64,000 bases of DNA, from assembly GCF_002443255.2 (NCBI RefSeq), contig NW_019211457.1, forward strand, positions 14,297,353-14,361,352, given 5' to 3'. Below the pieces are notes generated by a model, which made no database searches, had not been told where the DNA came from, and saw only the letters and a program-made list of their open reading frames with translations. Source of the stretch: Varroa destructor (taxonomy: Eukaryota > Arthropoda > Arachnida > Mesostigmata > Varroidae). This document shows positions 12,540 through 25,119 of the stretch, piece after piece. The translations under genes were made by a program, and so were the position numbers. Numbering within the stretch: position 1 is the stretch's first letter; every line of letters starts with the position of its first letter.

Positions 12540-14553
12540 TTCGTAATATGCTGTGGTGACTCCTGGTTGCGATGCCTTCGAAACTTCGAGTAGCCTCTGT
12601 CTCTAAGTGAATAATCGTCCGTCTTGTTCCAATTAAGGTCAATGAACCTAAATAAACTTTTCAACCAACCTTTAGATACTTTTTGCCTAAATTAGGTTTT
12701 GTATATAAAGTAACTTCATTATGTGTAAAAGTTTCGATCGCGCTTATTTTCCAAAGACTTATGTAATTTCGTTTTTATTAATGTTATTTTTATTATTATT
12801 GTCATAAATACAATTAGTTACGATTGTAGTTAATGTAGTATCTACTCTATCTGGAAACATTCTTAAAAAATGTGACAAGATATTTTTGTAACAAACCTGA
12901 AATCTTTTTTAGTCTACGATACGGAGCGCCATCTATATAAGAGCCACAGTGCCGTTATTCCAGATATCATTAAATGTATTTTGCAATGAAACCCAACATT
13001 GACCAAAAATCTATTTACTAAAGACGATAGTCTCGGTTTGGCCGGTCTAACATTAGTATATAAATAGGTAAGATTTGCAAAGCTCGAGGAAGGTTAGATT
13101 ATCGTGCATTCAAGTATTTATATAGCGCTGAACGTTAAATATGTCAACATCGAGCAGTATAAAAGGTCAATATCCTGTATCCGTAATCGTTTTATTTTGC
13201 TTCGTATCAATTCAGAAAAGGTCATTACCTAGTACTTTACTCTTATTTGAAAAATTTTTCGAAGATACAGAAAAACTGTTAGACTTTATTGATCATAGCC
13301 GGGTATGCCGCTTACTGTTTTTTTGACGACTTTCAGACGCCCGAATAATATAACGCGGCACAAGTAACGCTTCCGGATAGAATACACATGTAACGACACT
13401 ATCACTAGCGAATTTCAGCTAAACTGACAACAATGAAAAGGCATCAGTTGTTGCAGGACCTCACGTTACCGGCACTGCGCGACCATCACCAAAACATTCA
13501 CAATTTTGTCAGTGGTACCTCTATGGTACGGAACGCACGTGTGGCACTTTTTTGGTACGATGAAAGCGAATTCTAGGAATGTGATAGTTAATAGAAGTGT
13601 TATGCCATTGTATAGGTTTTTGCCTATGTATGTGATAAAAATGATTAATGTAGATGTTGTATATTAGCCCGGAGGAAGTCTTAAATTCTATAAATGTAAA
13701 CAACGTGTATCTCACTCTATTATAATATGTATCATATCACTGCGCAAGGCTTCCTGAAGAGTGTGCTAGGCGCATATCCATGACAGGGTTATCTAAGTTT
13801 TGGATATCGAGAAATTATATGCCAAGATTCTGTGTTTCTTCTTATCTTGTATAGGATATCTTAATTACCTTCGTATTACAGAGCTATGTTTACAGTAACT
13901 AACTTAAAAGACTTTTAAAAACTAAATAGTTCCGTTTCCAGATATCGTAAATGAGAGCTATTTAGCGTTATTTTTATCTTTATTAATTTATTTTTGTTTA
14001 ATATTTTAGATGGTTATCCTGATAAATAGTAAATCTTGACTTTTAGTAAAGTCAAAATCTATTTTACACTATCAACGTTTCTACTATACACAAACGCTGT
14101 CTTTATTGTAAGCCGTTGCTTTATCCCGTATCTGAGGACAATATGTTTTGTGGATCATTTCTACTATAGTCTTTAATTAACGAAGGTTAATAAAAATAAT
14201 TCGCGTCAGCCAAGTTTCCTTTGGCCAATGCTACGTGCTCCTTGGTTATAAAAACGTTACCTTCAGTAATAGCAAGGTAATGCCGATTACAAGGGCATCG
14301 AATCTACCCCCCTCCCCCCTAAAATGAGCAACATTCTGAACAGTTTAAAGCCATATTTAAGAACACTTGCACTGCGACAGAAAAGCATAAATGACAAAAC
14401 AATCGTACGCGCAAAAATAAGATGAAAAGAAACGAACTGCTGATGTAGGGGGACAATCATCTGAAGCTACGTTTAATTAAAGCAGTACCGAGCGTCAAAA
14501 TCAAAACACCTGTTTATCACTGAGTCGAGAAAGGATATTTAAATATAACTTTA

Positions 14554-14559
14554 TTCTAC

Positions 14560-14607
<48 letters not shown>

Positions 14608-14613
14608 GTAGAA
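14554..14613. repeat. (TA)n microsatellite inside a perfect 60-base palindrome
   Basis: TTCTACTTAAT is followed by about 19 TA units and then ATTAAGTAGAA, the exact reverse complement of the left flank. The whole block is self-complementary and could extrude as a cruciform. Confidence 0.9.
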
Positions 14614-15338
14614 CAATAATTTCAAATAATATAAGGCAAATCCATAAATGATTATTTCAAACTCGAACAATGACATTGTGTTTCACTTAGCGGTAATCTC
14701 AGTCTTCTTGAAAACATATTCAACACATTTAAAAGGGCGGCAGTGACCAGAACCCTGGCAGATTTTCAAAAATAACCTCCTCACAATTTCTAGAATGACC
14801 GTATAAAAACAGACTTTTTTTTTACACAAATGAAATATGCAAGTTTTGTAGGCAACACATTTTTATTAGCACATATACTTGCCTGCAGAAAGCGGGTTGG
14901 GAGCACATATACAGCGTATTATGTACATGTTTACGTGTCGTAAAGTTGTCGTAAGTTTAAAATTAACTTTCTCATATTGTGTTATGGTAGTGGTAATTGT
15001 TATTTTGAAAATGGTAATTGTGGTCATCATCGTCGTTGTCACTGCCATGATCATCAGTAAAGGCAAATAATTCCTCTTTTTTGTTGTTGATTGGTTTCGC
15101 TACCTTTTTTGTGCTTTTTTTGTTGTGCATGAATCACATTTTCCAATTGCTTGTTCCTTTCAACAGTATATTGAACTCCGCAGGGCGCTGGACAACGACA
15201 CAAACATTCACGAGGCCAATGCGGTAGCAGCAGAGCTTTTTTATTCATGCATGTCCATATCCATTACATCTTCTTAACATTTATCTAATCCCACCCAATG
15301 TTTCGAGCAGCACAGACATTTGCCTTTCTATTCCGCCT

Positions 15339-15344
15339 TTTTAT
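15339..15344 (-). terminator. Candidate poly(A) signal for the insulin-like peptide gene
   Basis: Plus-strand TTTATT, minus-strand AATAAA, about 85 bases past the stop codon of the insulin-like gene. A second copy occurs at 15239-15244. Confidence 0.5.
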
Positions 15345-15426
15345 TATTAATCATATAGTAAAAATGATATGTGATATAAATTCTCGTCATCAAAAAACTC
15401 ATCCACCATCATAAGTATCAATCTTA

Positions 15427-18132
15427 CTAGAGTTCGGTGCTCGACTGACAAAATTCCAAGAGTTGCTCCTTTGTGCAGCCCCGCTCGTTATACGTTGGGC
15501 AGCAAATACAACGTAGTTTTGTTTGAGCGATTGCTGGGTCAGAACAGACGTCATCATCCCCACTGCGGCGGCGTCGCCGCCGCGTCATTAATGGATCCAT
15601 GGCTCCCAGGACGACAAGGTTCCAATGCTCCTTCGCTGGACCATAAACCTTGGACCTTTCTGTAAGCGGCATTGTGTCTACAAGCGACAAACGTATAACA
15701 AGTTAGATTAAGCATATCGTCATAGCACACAGTTGTCGTGCACGTTCTACCTAAACAAAGCTATTTCTAATTGTTTTTCGGACGACTACCTAAACAACCT
15801 GTGTATCATATTGGATAAAGCTGGCAGACTATTTGTCATAACGGACTTGCGTTTCTCTGTTACTTTTTCTACAAAGCAAGCACCAGTTCTTCTTCAAATA
15901 GCACAACAAATTCGCTATGGCGAACAATACAGCCTTGCTGTCAGAATTCAAGCGAGCGTAAGCTATTATCCAATCTTTCCATGATGGCTGAACTTTAACC
16001 TTGGCCAAAAGCTCCTATTTCGCCCAAAAACGACCACCTATACTAGTATTGGTCTTCCGCGCTTCTGAAAAATCCGAGGAAGGCTTTTATAGAAAACCAG
16101 AATATCATCAATATAGATTAAGTATTAAGGGCCCGAAAGATTCTCAGGGTGGCTCAAGAATCCATTCCTATTACCAAATAATACAAAAAAAACAATGACT
16201 CTTTCGACAAGGAGAATATCAATCACCAATCACGTGGCTCAGATAAGCTCCAACGGTTGATCTTTTTGTACCTTTTGAACCTTTTGGCTGTTTCATTGGC
16301 CATTTCATTTTGTAGGCCTTTTCGTCTGCTATCAATTCAAAATCCACTTTCGTCGGAATTTTTGTGTCTAGGCTATTTGAGCGATACCATAAAAAATTTA
16401 TCCTTATCGTTTCGTATCGTTTCCTTATCCAGTATCGTTTAGTACATGATTATTAATAGAAATTTATTAATTAATTAATGGAAAATGACTACTAAGTGAT
16501 TTAGGTTCTGAATTGGAGCTGTACTCGCGGTGAATGCTAGTTATAATGAATAAATGTGACCATCAGAGATAACACTTCTAGTACGTGCCTTGGAGTATCT
16601 GTTTTTGTTTAGATATAATCTTAGAAAAAAAAAAGCATAAGAAGTATTCTCAATTTAGATATGCTACTCTGTGTACATATAATAACAATAAGAATAACAA
16701 CAATACTATGCTAACTAATTATTGCTAACATATGCAACGCCAGCGTGCTATGTAAGCATATGCTCTTAGTTTCCTTTTGAAGGCATTGCATGACGCTATA
16801 ATCAGCAAGAAATTCTGTGAGATTGGAGGATGACGTGCAGCGTCTAGCCGGTCAGACACAACATAGATTAAATAAGTTTTTCGACGTGAAGAGCCACGAA
16901 AGACATTTAAAGGAAAAGCTAGTTCTAATACGTTCCAGTACATTTCTGGCATAGTTGTTGTAGTCGGTCTTGTTGATAAATCCGTTAGTCTTTTACCGTT
17001 GCACTACGATAACCGACAAATTAATATGGGAATAATACTGCTACACATATTATTATGAAACCAACAGAGCCGACATTAGCTAGGACTTTACAGTTGCTCA
17101 CCACCAACTGGTGGTGGTTTTCTTAGAATATCTGATTATTAGGCAATCCGCCAGAAATAATATGTCCTAAATCGTTATGGTTTGGGTTTAACACGTACTA
17201 CTATAGGAGGACCTTAAGACGTAAGCATGGTTTGCCTTTCACCGAATCGGACAGTCGCCGTCGAAACTTGATCGAACTTTCAGGCTTGTCCTTAAGTAGC
17301 CGTCAGGACCACCTGCACCAGCAAGGCCGCTTCCATCGTTACATTCGTTAATTGCCTTTAGCTTACGTTCAAATAGCTTCAAGCTGGGCATAGCGTTTTA
17401 GGCGTCCTCCAGAAGAGAAACAAATATTCTCTAACTTTTCGAAGTTAATTGGTCATTTTATCAGTTCCACAGCCCGAAGCCGTTTTTACTTCCTTAATAG
17501 TAGTGGTAATAACATGTAATTTATGTACGTATGTAAATTATACGAGTATGTTTACTTATTTTCTTTGCAATGATGAGCGACTGCCCGCATATGATGAGTG
17601 ATGTACTAGCCATAGACAGCAACAGCACCACACTCCAACGGTTTTTAATCAAAAGCCTGTGAGAAGCGTTCTAGGTGTAATCACAATTGACATGATCTCT
17701 GCACATGACAAATGTCTAGAGTGGATCAACCCATTAAAATTAGCAACTTGAGCGAACCGCCACACTTCGTCGTAGCAATCATAATAGAAGTAGTGGTCTT
17801 CAAGGGAACCCAGAGCCGAAGGTTACAGGACAGGTATCTGCCAAGGACCAAAAAAGAAAATACTCACACACAAGTTTACACATGAAGACCATATGTTTGT
17901 TGGTTTACTCACCATTGAATGAATTGAGGTAGTAACCGGATCGTTTGCGGCCTATTCCTCCGTAAGATTGACATAGACTTATGACTAAAGATGCGAGGCG
18001 ATTCCCGCATAACTTGAATCTGGGCGGCTCTTCGGAACGAACTGACCGTATGGGATTTAAACCCAGGGTCTGAGGTACCGTTAAAGCCATAACCACTAAT
18101 AAACAAGCTAGCCATGTTCGAGTAAGCACCAT
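15427..18132 (-). CDS. Insulin-like peptide precursor, two exons, 150 aa
   Basis: Secreted hormone precursor of the insulin/relaxin superfamily. Exons (minus): 18132-17913 (AAT-G/GTGAGT donor) and 15659-15427 (CTTACAG acceptor), joined in phase 1 within the C peptide, the usual place and phase for an insulin intron. Residues 1-24 are a signal peptide (MVLTRTWLACLLVVMALTVP and on). The B chain holds FKLCGNRLASLVISLCQSYG, with Cys42 and Cys54 spaced as in insulin (11 residues), followed by GRKRS as a basic cleavage site. The C peptide runs to six arginines (100-105). The A chain holds CICCPTYNERGCTKEQLLEFC; CC 126/127, Cys135 and Cys144 fill the canonical roles, with eight residues between the last two as expected. 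GCTKEQLLEFC resembles the relaxin A chain, but the B chain lacks the relaxin Arg-x3-Arg motif. Odd: extra Cys112 and Cys124, and seven residues instead of three between CC and the next Cys. The subfamily is unassigned. Confidence 0.88.
15660..17912 (-). other. Intron of the insulin-like peptide gene
   Basis: A 2.25-kb GT-AG intron separating the B-chain and A-chain exons. It contains scattered ORFs on both strands (for example 16725-16952 minus) with no recognisable domain. Confidence 0.8.
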
Positions 18133-20363
18133 TCTTACTTCTCAGATAACTTCGTTCTCATTAAAAATGCTTAGACACGGTGACGAGCATAATAGAGAAG
18201 GTTTGATGAAGTTGGTCACCTACGAAGTCTTCCTCTTGTTTAGTCCGTCGACGCCGTTGATCTCTGATTCCTTTGAACGAGGACGCCAGTCTCAGGTACG
18301 ATCGAAGGTCTTTCCGACTTTTATGTCTGCTGATCTAGGGGATTATCGGATACGTCTGCATCGCCTCGACTTATGGCCTTCTACGTCAGCGTGTGAACCC
18401 GGTAAGTGTAGCTCGATTCACCAACTTCACTAATACACCGGTATGGCCAAACGCACCTTGTCTATTCCTCTGAATAAGCGGTCGACTAACCGTTACAATA
18501 GTCACAATGACATGCTGTTCTGAGTCATCGAATTAACGAATATTGACTATAATCTATGTAATATCAAATGACCGATTCTAAATGGCCAGTCCAACGTGTT
18601 CAATTAATGTCGAGCGTTTGCTTTTTTCTGCTTTGGGACATCAGGTCATGTATCTGTATTTCTATGCAAATTACAGAGCATTCGTTCGGTATCGCCGCAC
18701 CGAATTGAAACACAGGCCGTTAGCGAAGGTTGCATGATGAAGGCAAAACAAATGTCATTGACAGGCGGGCATCGCTTCCTCCGAAGGCATTTTACCTTGT
18801 TTTTGTCGTTGAGGGCGATTGGTGGTAGCTTGTCGACTCCTCAACATCGAACTATATAACCGTCTACTTATCCAGTGTGTAGGTGCTGCTAACAGCGGCA
18901 CACTAACTACCTTCCTGTGAAGGAGCCTGTTAGACTGATCTTGCGGATTAGTAGCCCATAGTACTGGTATGGTTTGTCCTTCAAAGGAAAAGGCCATTGT
19001 TCAGATTAATTACATTATTTACGAATATTTAAGAGGGACGCGCTATTGCGTCCAATCGAACACTTCCATATTCTTCCCGTTCGAAAACGTCATTTCCATA
19101 ACATCTTTGATAGTGGTAACCTCGGCCATAGTTTTAATAGGCGCAACTTTAAAAAAACCTTGTTCTTGAGATATGAAAAGAATATGATAAAGGCATGCCA
19201 TGTCTACTTGCTATATAAACTTTCAGGTTTATTTGTAAACGTGATGCTTCTTTGCTCAACTAGTTATGAAGTTGTCTCCCCATTGAAAAATTTTTAACTA
19301 TTACCAACCCACAATCCCTTACGGCAATGGGTTCCGTCAGCTCATTGCGATGAACGCCTATAGCCAATCACGTTTTGCATTAAATAAGTGGCCATCCTTC
19401 AAGTAAGATAAAATCTTGTTATCCCGCTGGTCAGCTGCAAGAGGCGAATATTCACTGAAATTTTTATTTCGCAAGCATGAATGGTCGCATCTACAACTAA
19501 CGAGGAGATCACTGCGCTGAAAGCATTGTAAGACTCACTTTTCCAGCCGAAAGACTTTATAAAAATGACAGAAGTCTATCTAAGTAGAAAATTGAAACCT
19601 TAGCAAAACACTCGAGAAGAATAGTTTCATGGTCTGAAAATATACAGTAGGTTTTGTCAGCACAAATACGGAAATATTTGAAACTCATATTTCTTCCATT
19701 TTTATTCAAGATATAATGCGCCAAGCTTTATGGATATCGAGACAGTCGACAAGTTATATTCCAATGCTATCCTACGGGAAGACATGGTGCAGAGTTTCGT
19801 AACATACGCTTGTGTATGGACTTCGCAGTTTTTATTCACTCTAGTATGTCTTCATAGAACGGACCAATTCTGAGGTAATCTAAACCTTTAGCCTCTAAAC
19901 TTTTGGAGTTAGAGCTTTAGCGGTTCAAGCTATAGAACCATAAAAATGACTCCTTCTCAACCGTTTCGCGATTGACTATATGAAATAATACGGCGGAAAA
20001 AATCAAATCACGCACTGCATGAACATTGGTCATGTCCTATCATGTGAATACGGCGCATTTAAGTTCGAAGAAGTCAATTACTTCTTCTAATTATGACTTT
20101 TTTTTTGGGGACAGGACTGAGCTCAAATGTTGAGCCTGGCTAATTTCAGTCATTAACTAAGTCATATCACAGGCCACGTGCCTTTTTTAAACGTATCGCC
20201 CAGTGTCACGTATACGTCATGTTTATTCGTTAAATTGCAGAGAGAAACTCCTATCAGACCTGACGTAGACGTATCGATTCTATTTTTATTGAATTACCAT
20301 TTTATGATGAACTTTTAATCGCGGCTGGCGTTTTGCTTAGCGTACGTACTAATGTCTACATCT

Positions 20364-20410
<47 letters not shown>

Positions 20411-23279
20411 TATCTGTATATATAATATCTATATCATGGCCCTAGAATGGGCTTCCGTGTAGCTGGTTTGGTTTACATGTGAGCCCTGGTGGCCTGGCCA
20501 GTAAGCAAGACGACTACGGTACAACGCAAAGTTCCCAGGTCTTGCGTGTGCTGAGTCCATTAATAACGAAGGTACATCGCGGCATATTGATATCGAGCTG
20601 TGTTTCGAACACCTGTTGGTAATCTGTAGGCCGACTTGTTTGTCTGATAGAGCCTCTAATGATCTGGTAGTCCGTAAGGTTTCACAGGTCAGCTTCAAGC
20701 GTTCACGAAAACTGTAAAGAGTTCTTTGCCGACTAGTATTAAGTAACCGTCATGACTGGTCACCGAGCGGTTCTGTCGTGAAACATGTCACGACTATAGA
20801 ATTCATTTCGGTTATATTATCTGTTTATCAGGTGTCTTTCGCGTTCTGAGGCATTGATTTAATACTTAACTTCAATTAACTTTGCCATTTATTTGTATTA
20901 CCCGCGTGTTCGATTCATGTGTTTAATGCGCAAATTCTGCTCTGTATAAATTTCAGTTGATCACAGCCGGCATTCTAGTACTATACTGAAACTAATCATT
21001 TTATATTTTATCAATAACTATAGAGAAACAATAATATGCAGTTCTAACTTTTACTGACTATATACAATTTTCAGCGAGAATTCGACCAAGCGAACTTACT
21101 GAATTTAGCTTCTGCTCTAGCTACTTCCTAAATCAGCACATTTGCCTTACGTGTGATCATTTGCTCTGAGTTCATGCTTTTCCATACATTTGTTCATTCG
21201 GTCGATAGACTTCTAGTGTTATTCTGCTGTTTTTCTCATGGCGAGCTACACACGCCGGTGTTCAAAACGGGCTAACCAAAGCACTTCTTAAACTAGACGG
21301 CCAGTGTCCGGCAGATCTTCTTCATTGTCTCAATTCGTTATTAGACTCAACTTCGACCGCTAGTCTCGGAGGTACTGTAGAATGTTAATTTTCTTAGATG
21401 ACATATCACACCGTATGTCTTTTCGCCTGAAAGATCTTAGCTTGCACCGTTCTGATATGGTAGATTTGTGTTTGGAGCCGAATAAGTTAGCATCCCATGA
21501 TACCTTAGTCCGTAACGTATTTGTCTGCTGATGTTGGACACACATTGTGGTCCTCTGAAACGATGGCTTCAGCTGCCAGCGCTGCGGTCTCTGTTGCTGT
21601 TTTATTTACATAAATAATAAGCAACTGCTAACAAATCTAGGTCAGAACAGCCGTAAAGTTGTAAATAAGAACAGACGACATAATCTCACGTTAGTTCAGA
21701 GTCAACGAGTACTGTAGCGGAAGGGCTCGTTCTCTTGAGCCCTGGCTCTCATTTCAGCATTGGCAAATGGTTTGCATGGCATGTTGGTAGTATGTTGCTT
21801 TATAGCTGTATAGGATAAAAATACTACATGTGCAAAAGTAAACATAAATTAATCAAGATCTTAGTTGACTTTTTTTTTATTCTATTTACCTGTATTTAAC
21901 AGGTTGTTTAGTTATAACTAGATTGCCGTAATATTTCAATACGAATATCATTCGAAATCCCGCTTGGACACAGATGTAAGGGTCGTTAGTAGTACACCGG
22001 CGTTTGATCACAGCGCTTTACCTTTGTTAGAGTACAGTTTTTATCTTCCTATATATATATAGATATATACCATGCTGATTTACTTACGTGAAAAAAATGT
22101 AAAAATCGAACGTCACGCCTGAAATTAAGCTGTGTATTCTTACTTTATATGCCTAATGTGCCATTACTGTTATAATAAGAAAAGTGTTGTTCAATCATTT
22201 TCAAGTTAGAACAAATCGATTCCTTGGGACTCTGTTCCCAAAACACTCATTCTCTTCGGTGCCATCCTCAGTTTGAAATTCTACAACCCACATATCTGTC
22301 GGCATCGTTACGTTGCTCGCATTAATCTGTGTCATTTATTTCGTTGCGGGGAATTGCAGCAGTCAACTTGTCCGACCCGACAGGTGTTCGTTCACCCTTG
22401 ACAGCCATCGTTCGTAGCACATCTTCGTTACACTGCGAACTTGTTGTATTCTAAACAAATAAGCAGACGACATCTGAACCCTTTCCCTAACTCCTGTTTG
22501 GGTTGACGTCGCCGTAGGTTCCCGCAGCGATCCCTGCCGCTGTAATTGGTGCCTAGCTGCCTGCCTGTCAAAGAACGGGAATAGAGCCACCTCACGCAGA
22601 TAGGAGGCCTGCGTAGGCCCAGGGATAGAACCATACACTTAGCAGTCAATGAGCTTGCGAATTAGTCAAAAGACCGACTCACGCTCAGACCCCAACCCGG
22701 AGAGTCCTCAGTTATTCTCCTTTTCGCAGCTGCCTGCCCTGAGGCGCCTGTCTCACCATACACTGTTATTTTAACATAAGTACGAGCAATGTCGAAAAAT
22801 TTCGTCTACGGTTGCAATTTAACTGTTGTGAAATAGAGCTGATAGACATAGAGAAAACCTCACCGGAGCGGTGTCGGCGTCAAAAAAATAATCAGCATGT
22901 TACTAAGAACGCTAAATAATGCAGTTAGTAATTACGGCAGATGCAAGTGACAAAAAGTATTACTAAAAGAGTGACCAGATTTCGCAAAGTGCAGTCCTAC
23001 TCTTGTCGGTACGGTGTCTTGCTCGTTCCGTCCTGCCTGCGTTGTGTCTGGGTAGGTGGATCAAAGTGGCAGCATTGCTGTGTACATCAATACATGTGTG
23101 TCTGTTTATACTTTATTTGGATGTTAATGACAAAATAATAATAGGAAGAAGAGGAGCGACAAAGATAAGGAGTGCTTCTTATATTCGAAGTGAACACGCG
23201 ATTTGTATCAAAGGCCAGTGACATCCCATCTAATACCACGAAAATACCAAAGAGAATGCTGATTTTCGCTACTTTGTGA
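18133..23279. other. Intergenic region between the insulin-like gene and the RalGAP-alpha leader
   Basis: About 5.1 kb between two divergently transcribed genes, so it should hold both promoters. Notable contents are a (TA)n array (20368-20407), locally GC-richer patches at about 18160-18440, 20430-20700 and 22350-22750, and a plus-strand donor-like CCCG/GTAAGTG at about 18400. The patches may be untranslated exons. I find no supported coding exon. Confidence 0.6.
20368..20407. repeat. (TA)n microsatellite
   Basis: About 20 uninterrupted TA units, seen directly. Confidence 0.95.
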
Positions 23280-23746
23280 ATGAGTAAACCATCATTGTTG
23301 ATGGTGGCGAGTGACGGCTAGGCCGTGTGCGCTTTTGCCTTTGGCGCTGGCTTAGAGGAGGGTAGCAGAGTCCAGCTGTCGGGTGACGGCAACACAGTGA
23401 ACTTTTCGAAGCGCGATACACCCAGTAAAGGGAATAACAACTAGTTCAACTGGTGTCTTGCCATCGGCTAGAGCGGTGGGGTGTTCTTGTCAGTGTACAT
23501 AGTTTCGGATAGATAGCAATTCACAGACCGTCGGACAAGAAAGATTTGCGAGAAGTGGCTGACATGGCGGTAAAACTTGACGGTAGTGACAGCGCCAGTA
23601 AATAGATGTGTAGAGTAGTTGTAGTGGAACGGCGAGGAACTTGTAACAGGTCCGATCAACGGCCTGCTTACTGGTTCATCCGGCGCCAGCTGGATGAACT
23701 GCCCGTTCCGACAAAACACGCTACTTCGCTGATTGCGTTTAGAAAG
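23280..23746 (+). other. Probable non-coding leader exon of the RalGAP-alpha gene
   Basis: A GC-richer, CpG-containing patch ending in a strong donor AAAG/GTAAGTTTTT at 23746. The next strong plus-strand acceptor, TTTTCATTGCAG, is at 26291, just upstream of the RalGAP-alpha ATG at 26400. The left boundary is not visible, so 23280 is only where the GC-rich patch starts. A 13-codon upstream ORF lies at 23564-23605. Inferred from splice signals and position only. Confidence 0.5.
23564..23605 (+). promoter_or_regulatory. Upstream ORF in the candidate RalGAP-alpha leader
   Basis: ATG-to-TAG reading frame of 13 codons (MAVKLDGSDSASK) inside the probable leader exon. A second, three-codon uORF (MNV) lies at 26306-26317, between the acceptor and the main ATG. 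Either could damp translation of the main frame. Inferred. Confidence 0.4.
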
Positions 23747-25097
23747 GTAAGTTTTTACTTGTTTTAAATTAAGAAAGTTGTTACTGTATGATGTTTACGA
23801 TTAGAGAATGGGAAATTTTACGACCATCGCAGTGGCTTGGTCCAGGTAGGTTGAGTTGCTTATTTACAACAGATCGTTGGGAAAGCATTTGCTTCGATGG
23901 ATTTATACCTCAAGCGAAATTGTAGTTGCTTTGTTAAATGTAAAAGCATTATGAACCTGTAGAAACGCAATTTGTAAATCATATTACCACCCTCACATTA
24001 TAAATGGATAAGTACTGTTTTGAACCAATATCAGCTTTTTATTGCTGACTCGAAAAGGCGAACATGATGCAAAACTGGGCAACTTCTGATACAGTTATAC
24101 GCGCGAAAATAGTAATCTCTTCTTCGAAAATTATGTCAAGTTGTTCACATAATAGTATCACTTAACCTTCAAGTTACACAAAGTATAATCATAACCTAAT
24201 TATCTCTTACTCGTAAAAATACGATTATTTGTAAAATGGACACGGGGTTCAATTTTTGCAGTTGTCAGCCGCATGACTTTGCCCGTAGAATAATAAGTTC
24301 ATCCCAATATAATCAGTACCTTAAACTACAGTAGCATACGTATGAGCTGTTACGTTACACTCCAACTGATCGGAGCCATTCACTTTAAAATCTAATATGT
24401 ATGACACTAACTTGTGTATATACATATATACATACGGCATGTATATATATATACAGTTGTTCGGCCGTACGTCGATAGAATATGTTTAGCCATCTGCGTA
24501 ACGTGGGCTGGGCTGCAGATTGATGCGTTCTCAAAGGCTTAGATGCAGTGCGTCTGCATGTCATTTTGGGCTGGCTGAACTCTCCAATGCACGCCTTCTA
24601 AGATAATCCATTTGGGCGTCAGAAGGCCTGGAGGAACTACTCTACTAAATTATAACATAATTCGAATTTACCTTCGTCAAGGTCACTTCATGGCAACGAT
24701 ATTTATAGCGTGTTAACTATTGATACTTGGTAGAATTTGATGACGATTAAAGTTGGTAAAATTGAGCATTCAAATAAGCAAGTTTGTACTCAATAGTAGT
24801 CAAGTTCAAAACAAACAACAAAAATTAGTTATTAAAAAGAGAAAATTATTTTGGGTCAACTTGGTCAAATTGATACCAATATTAGGGGCTGTCATGGGCT
24901 ATCCTTCTTAACATCTCGTACGTTAGTATCATATGGCTGAGATCAATATAAAGGAATATATTTATTGAGATGTTTTCTGTTTACCTAAAAAATCATTGGA
25001 CAATATTTGACTTAGTTTAGCAATACCGTATTCGGTTCTATATACGGCGACCAGGTCTTTTGCCTAGTTCGTATTCTAGAGCCATTAACAATTGAAC

Positions 25098-25119
25098 TTT
25101 TTTTTTTTTTTTTTTTTTT
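25098..25119. repeat. Poly(T) run of 22
   Basis: Uninterrupted T22. It could be the poly(A) tail of an old minus-strand retroposed sequence, but no flanking element is recognisable. Confidence 0.9.

Larger units (their letters stand above)
12540..15426. other. Intergenic region upstream of GPN3 and downstream of the insulin-like gene
   Basis: About 2.9 kb. The left part should contain the GPN3 promoter and 5' UTR; the right end contains the insulin-like 3' UTR. It holds a TA palindrome (14554-14613), low-complexity stretches at 14990-15070, and short ORFs of no recognisable family. Confidence 0.65.

Noticed and set aside
14866..15070. ORFs on both strands with runs of Ile/Val/Thr suggesting a membrane segment
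   Set aside because: They arise from low-complexity TGGTAATTGT-type sequence, not from a conserved protein.
15054..15248. Cys-rich minus-strand ORF (ECLCRCPAPCG) resembling a channel extracellular domain
   Set aside because: No acceptor upstream, downstream of the insulin-like stop codon, and it runs into low complexity; best seen as 3' UTR or intergenic.
17990..18085. tRNA T-loop-like motif (GGGTTTAAATCCC) on the minus strand
   Set aside because: It lies inside the insulin-like B-chain exon and is explained by coding sequence; no cloverleaf can be drawn.
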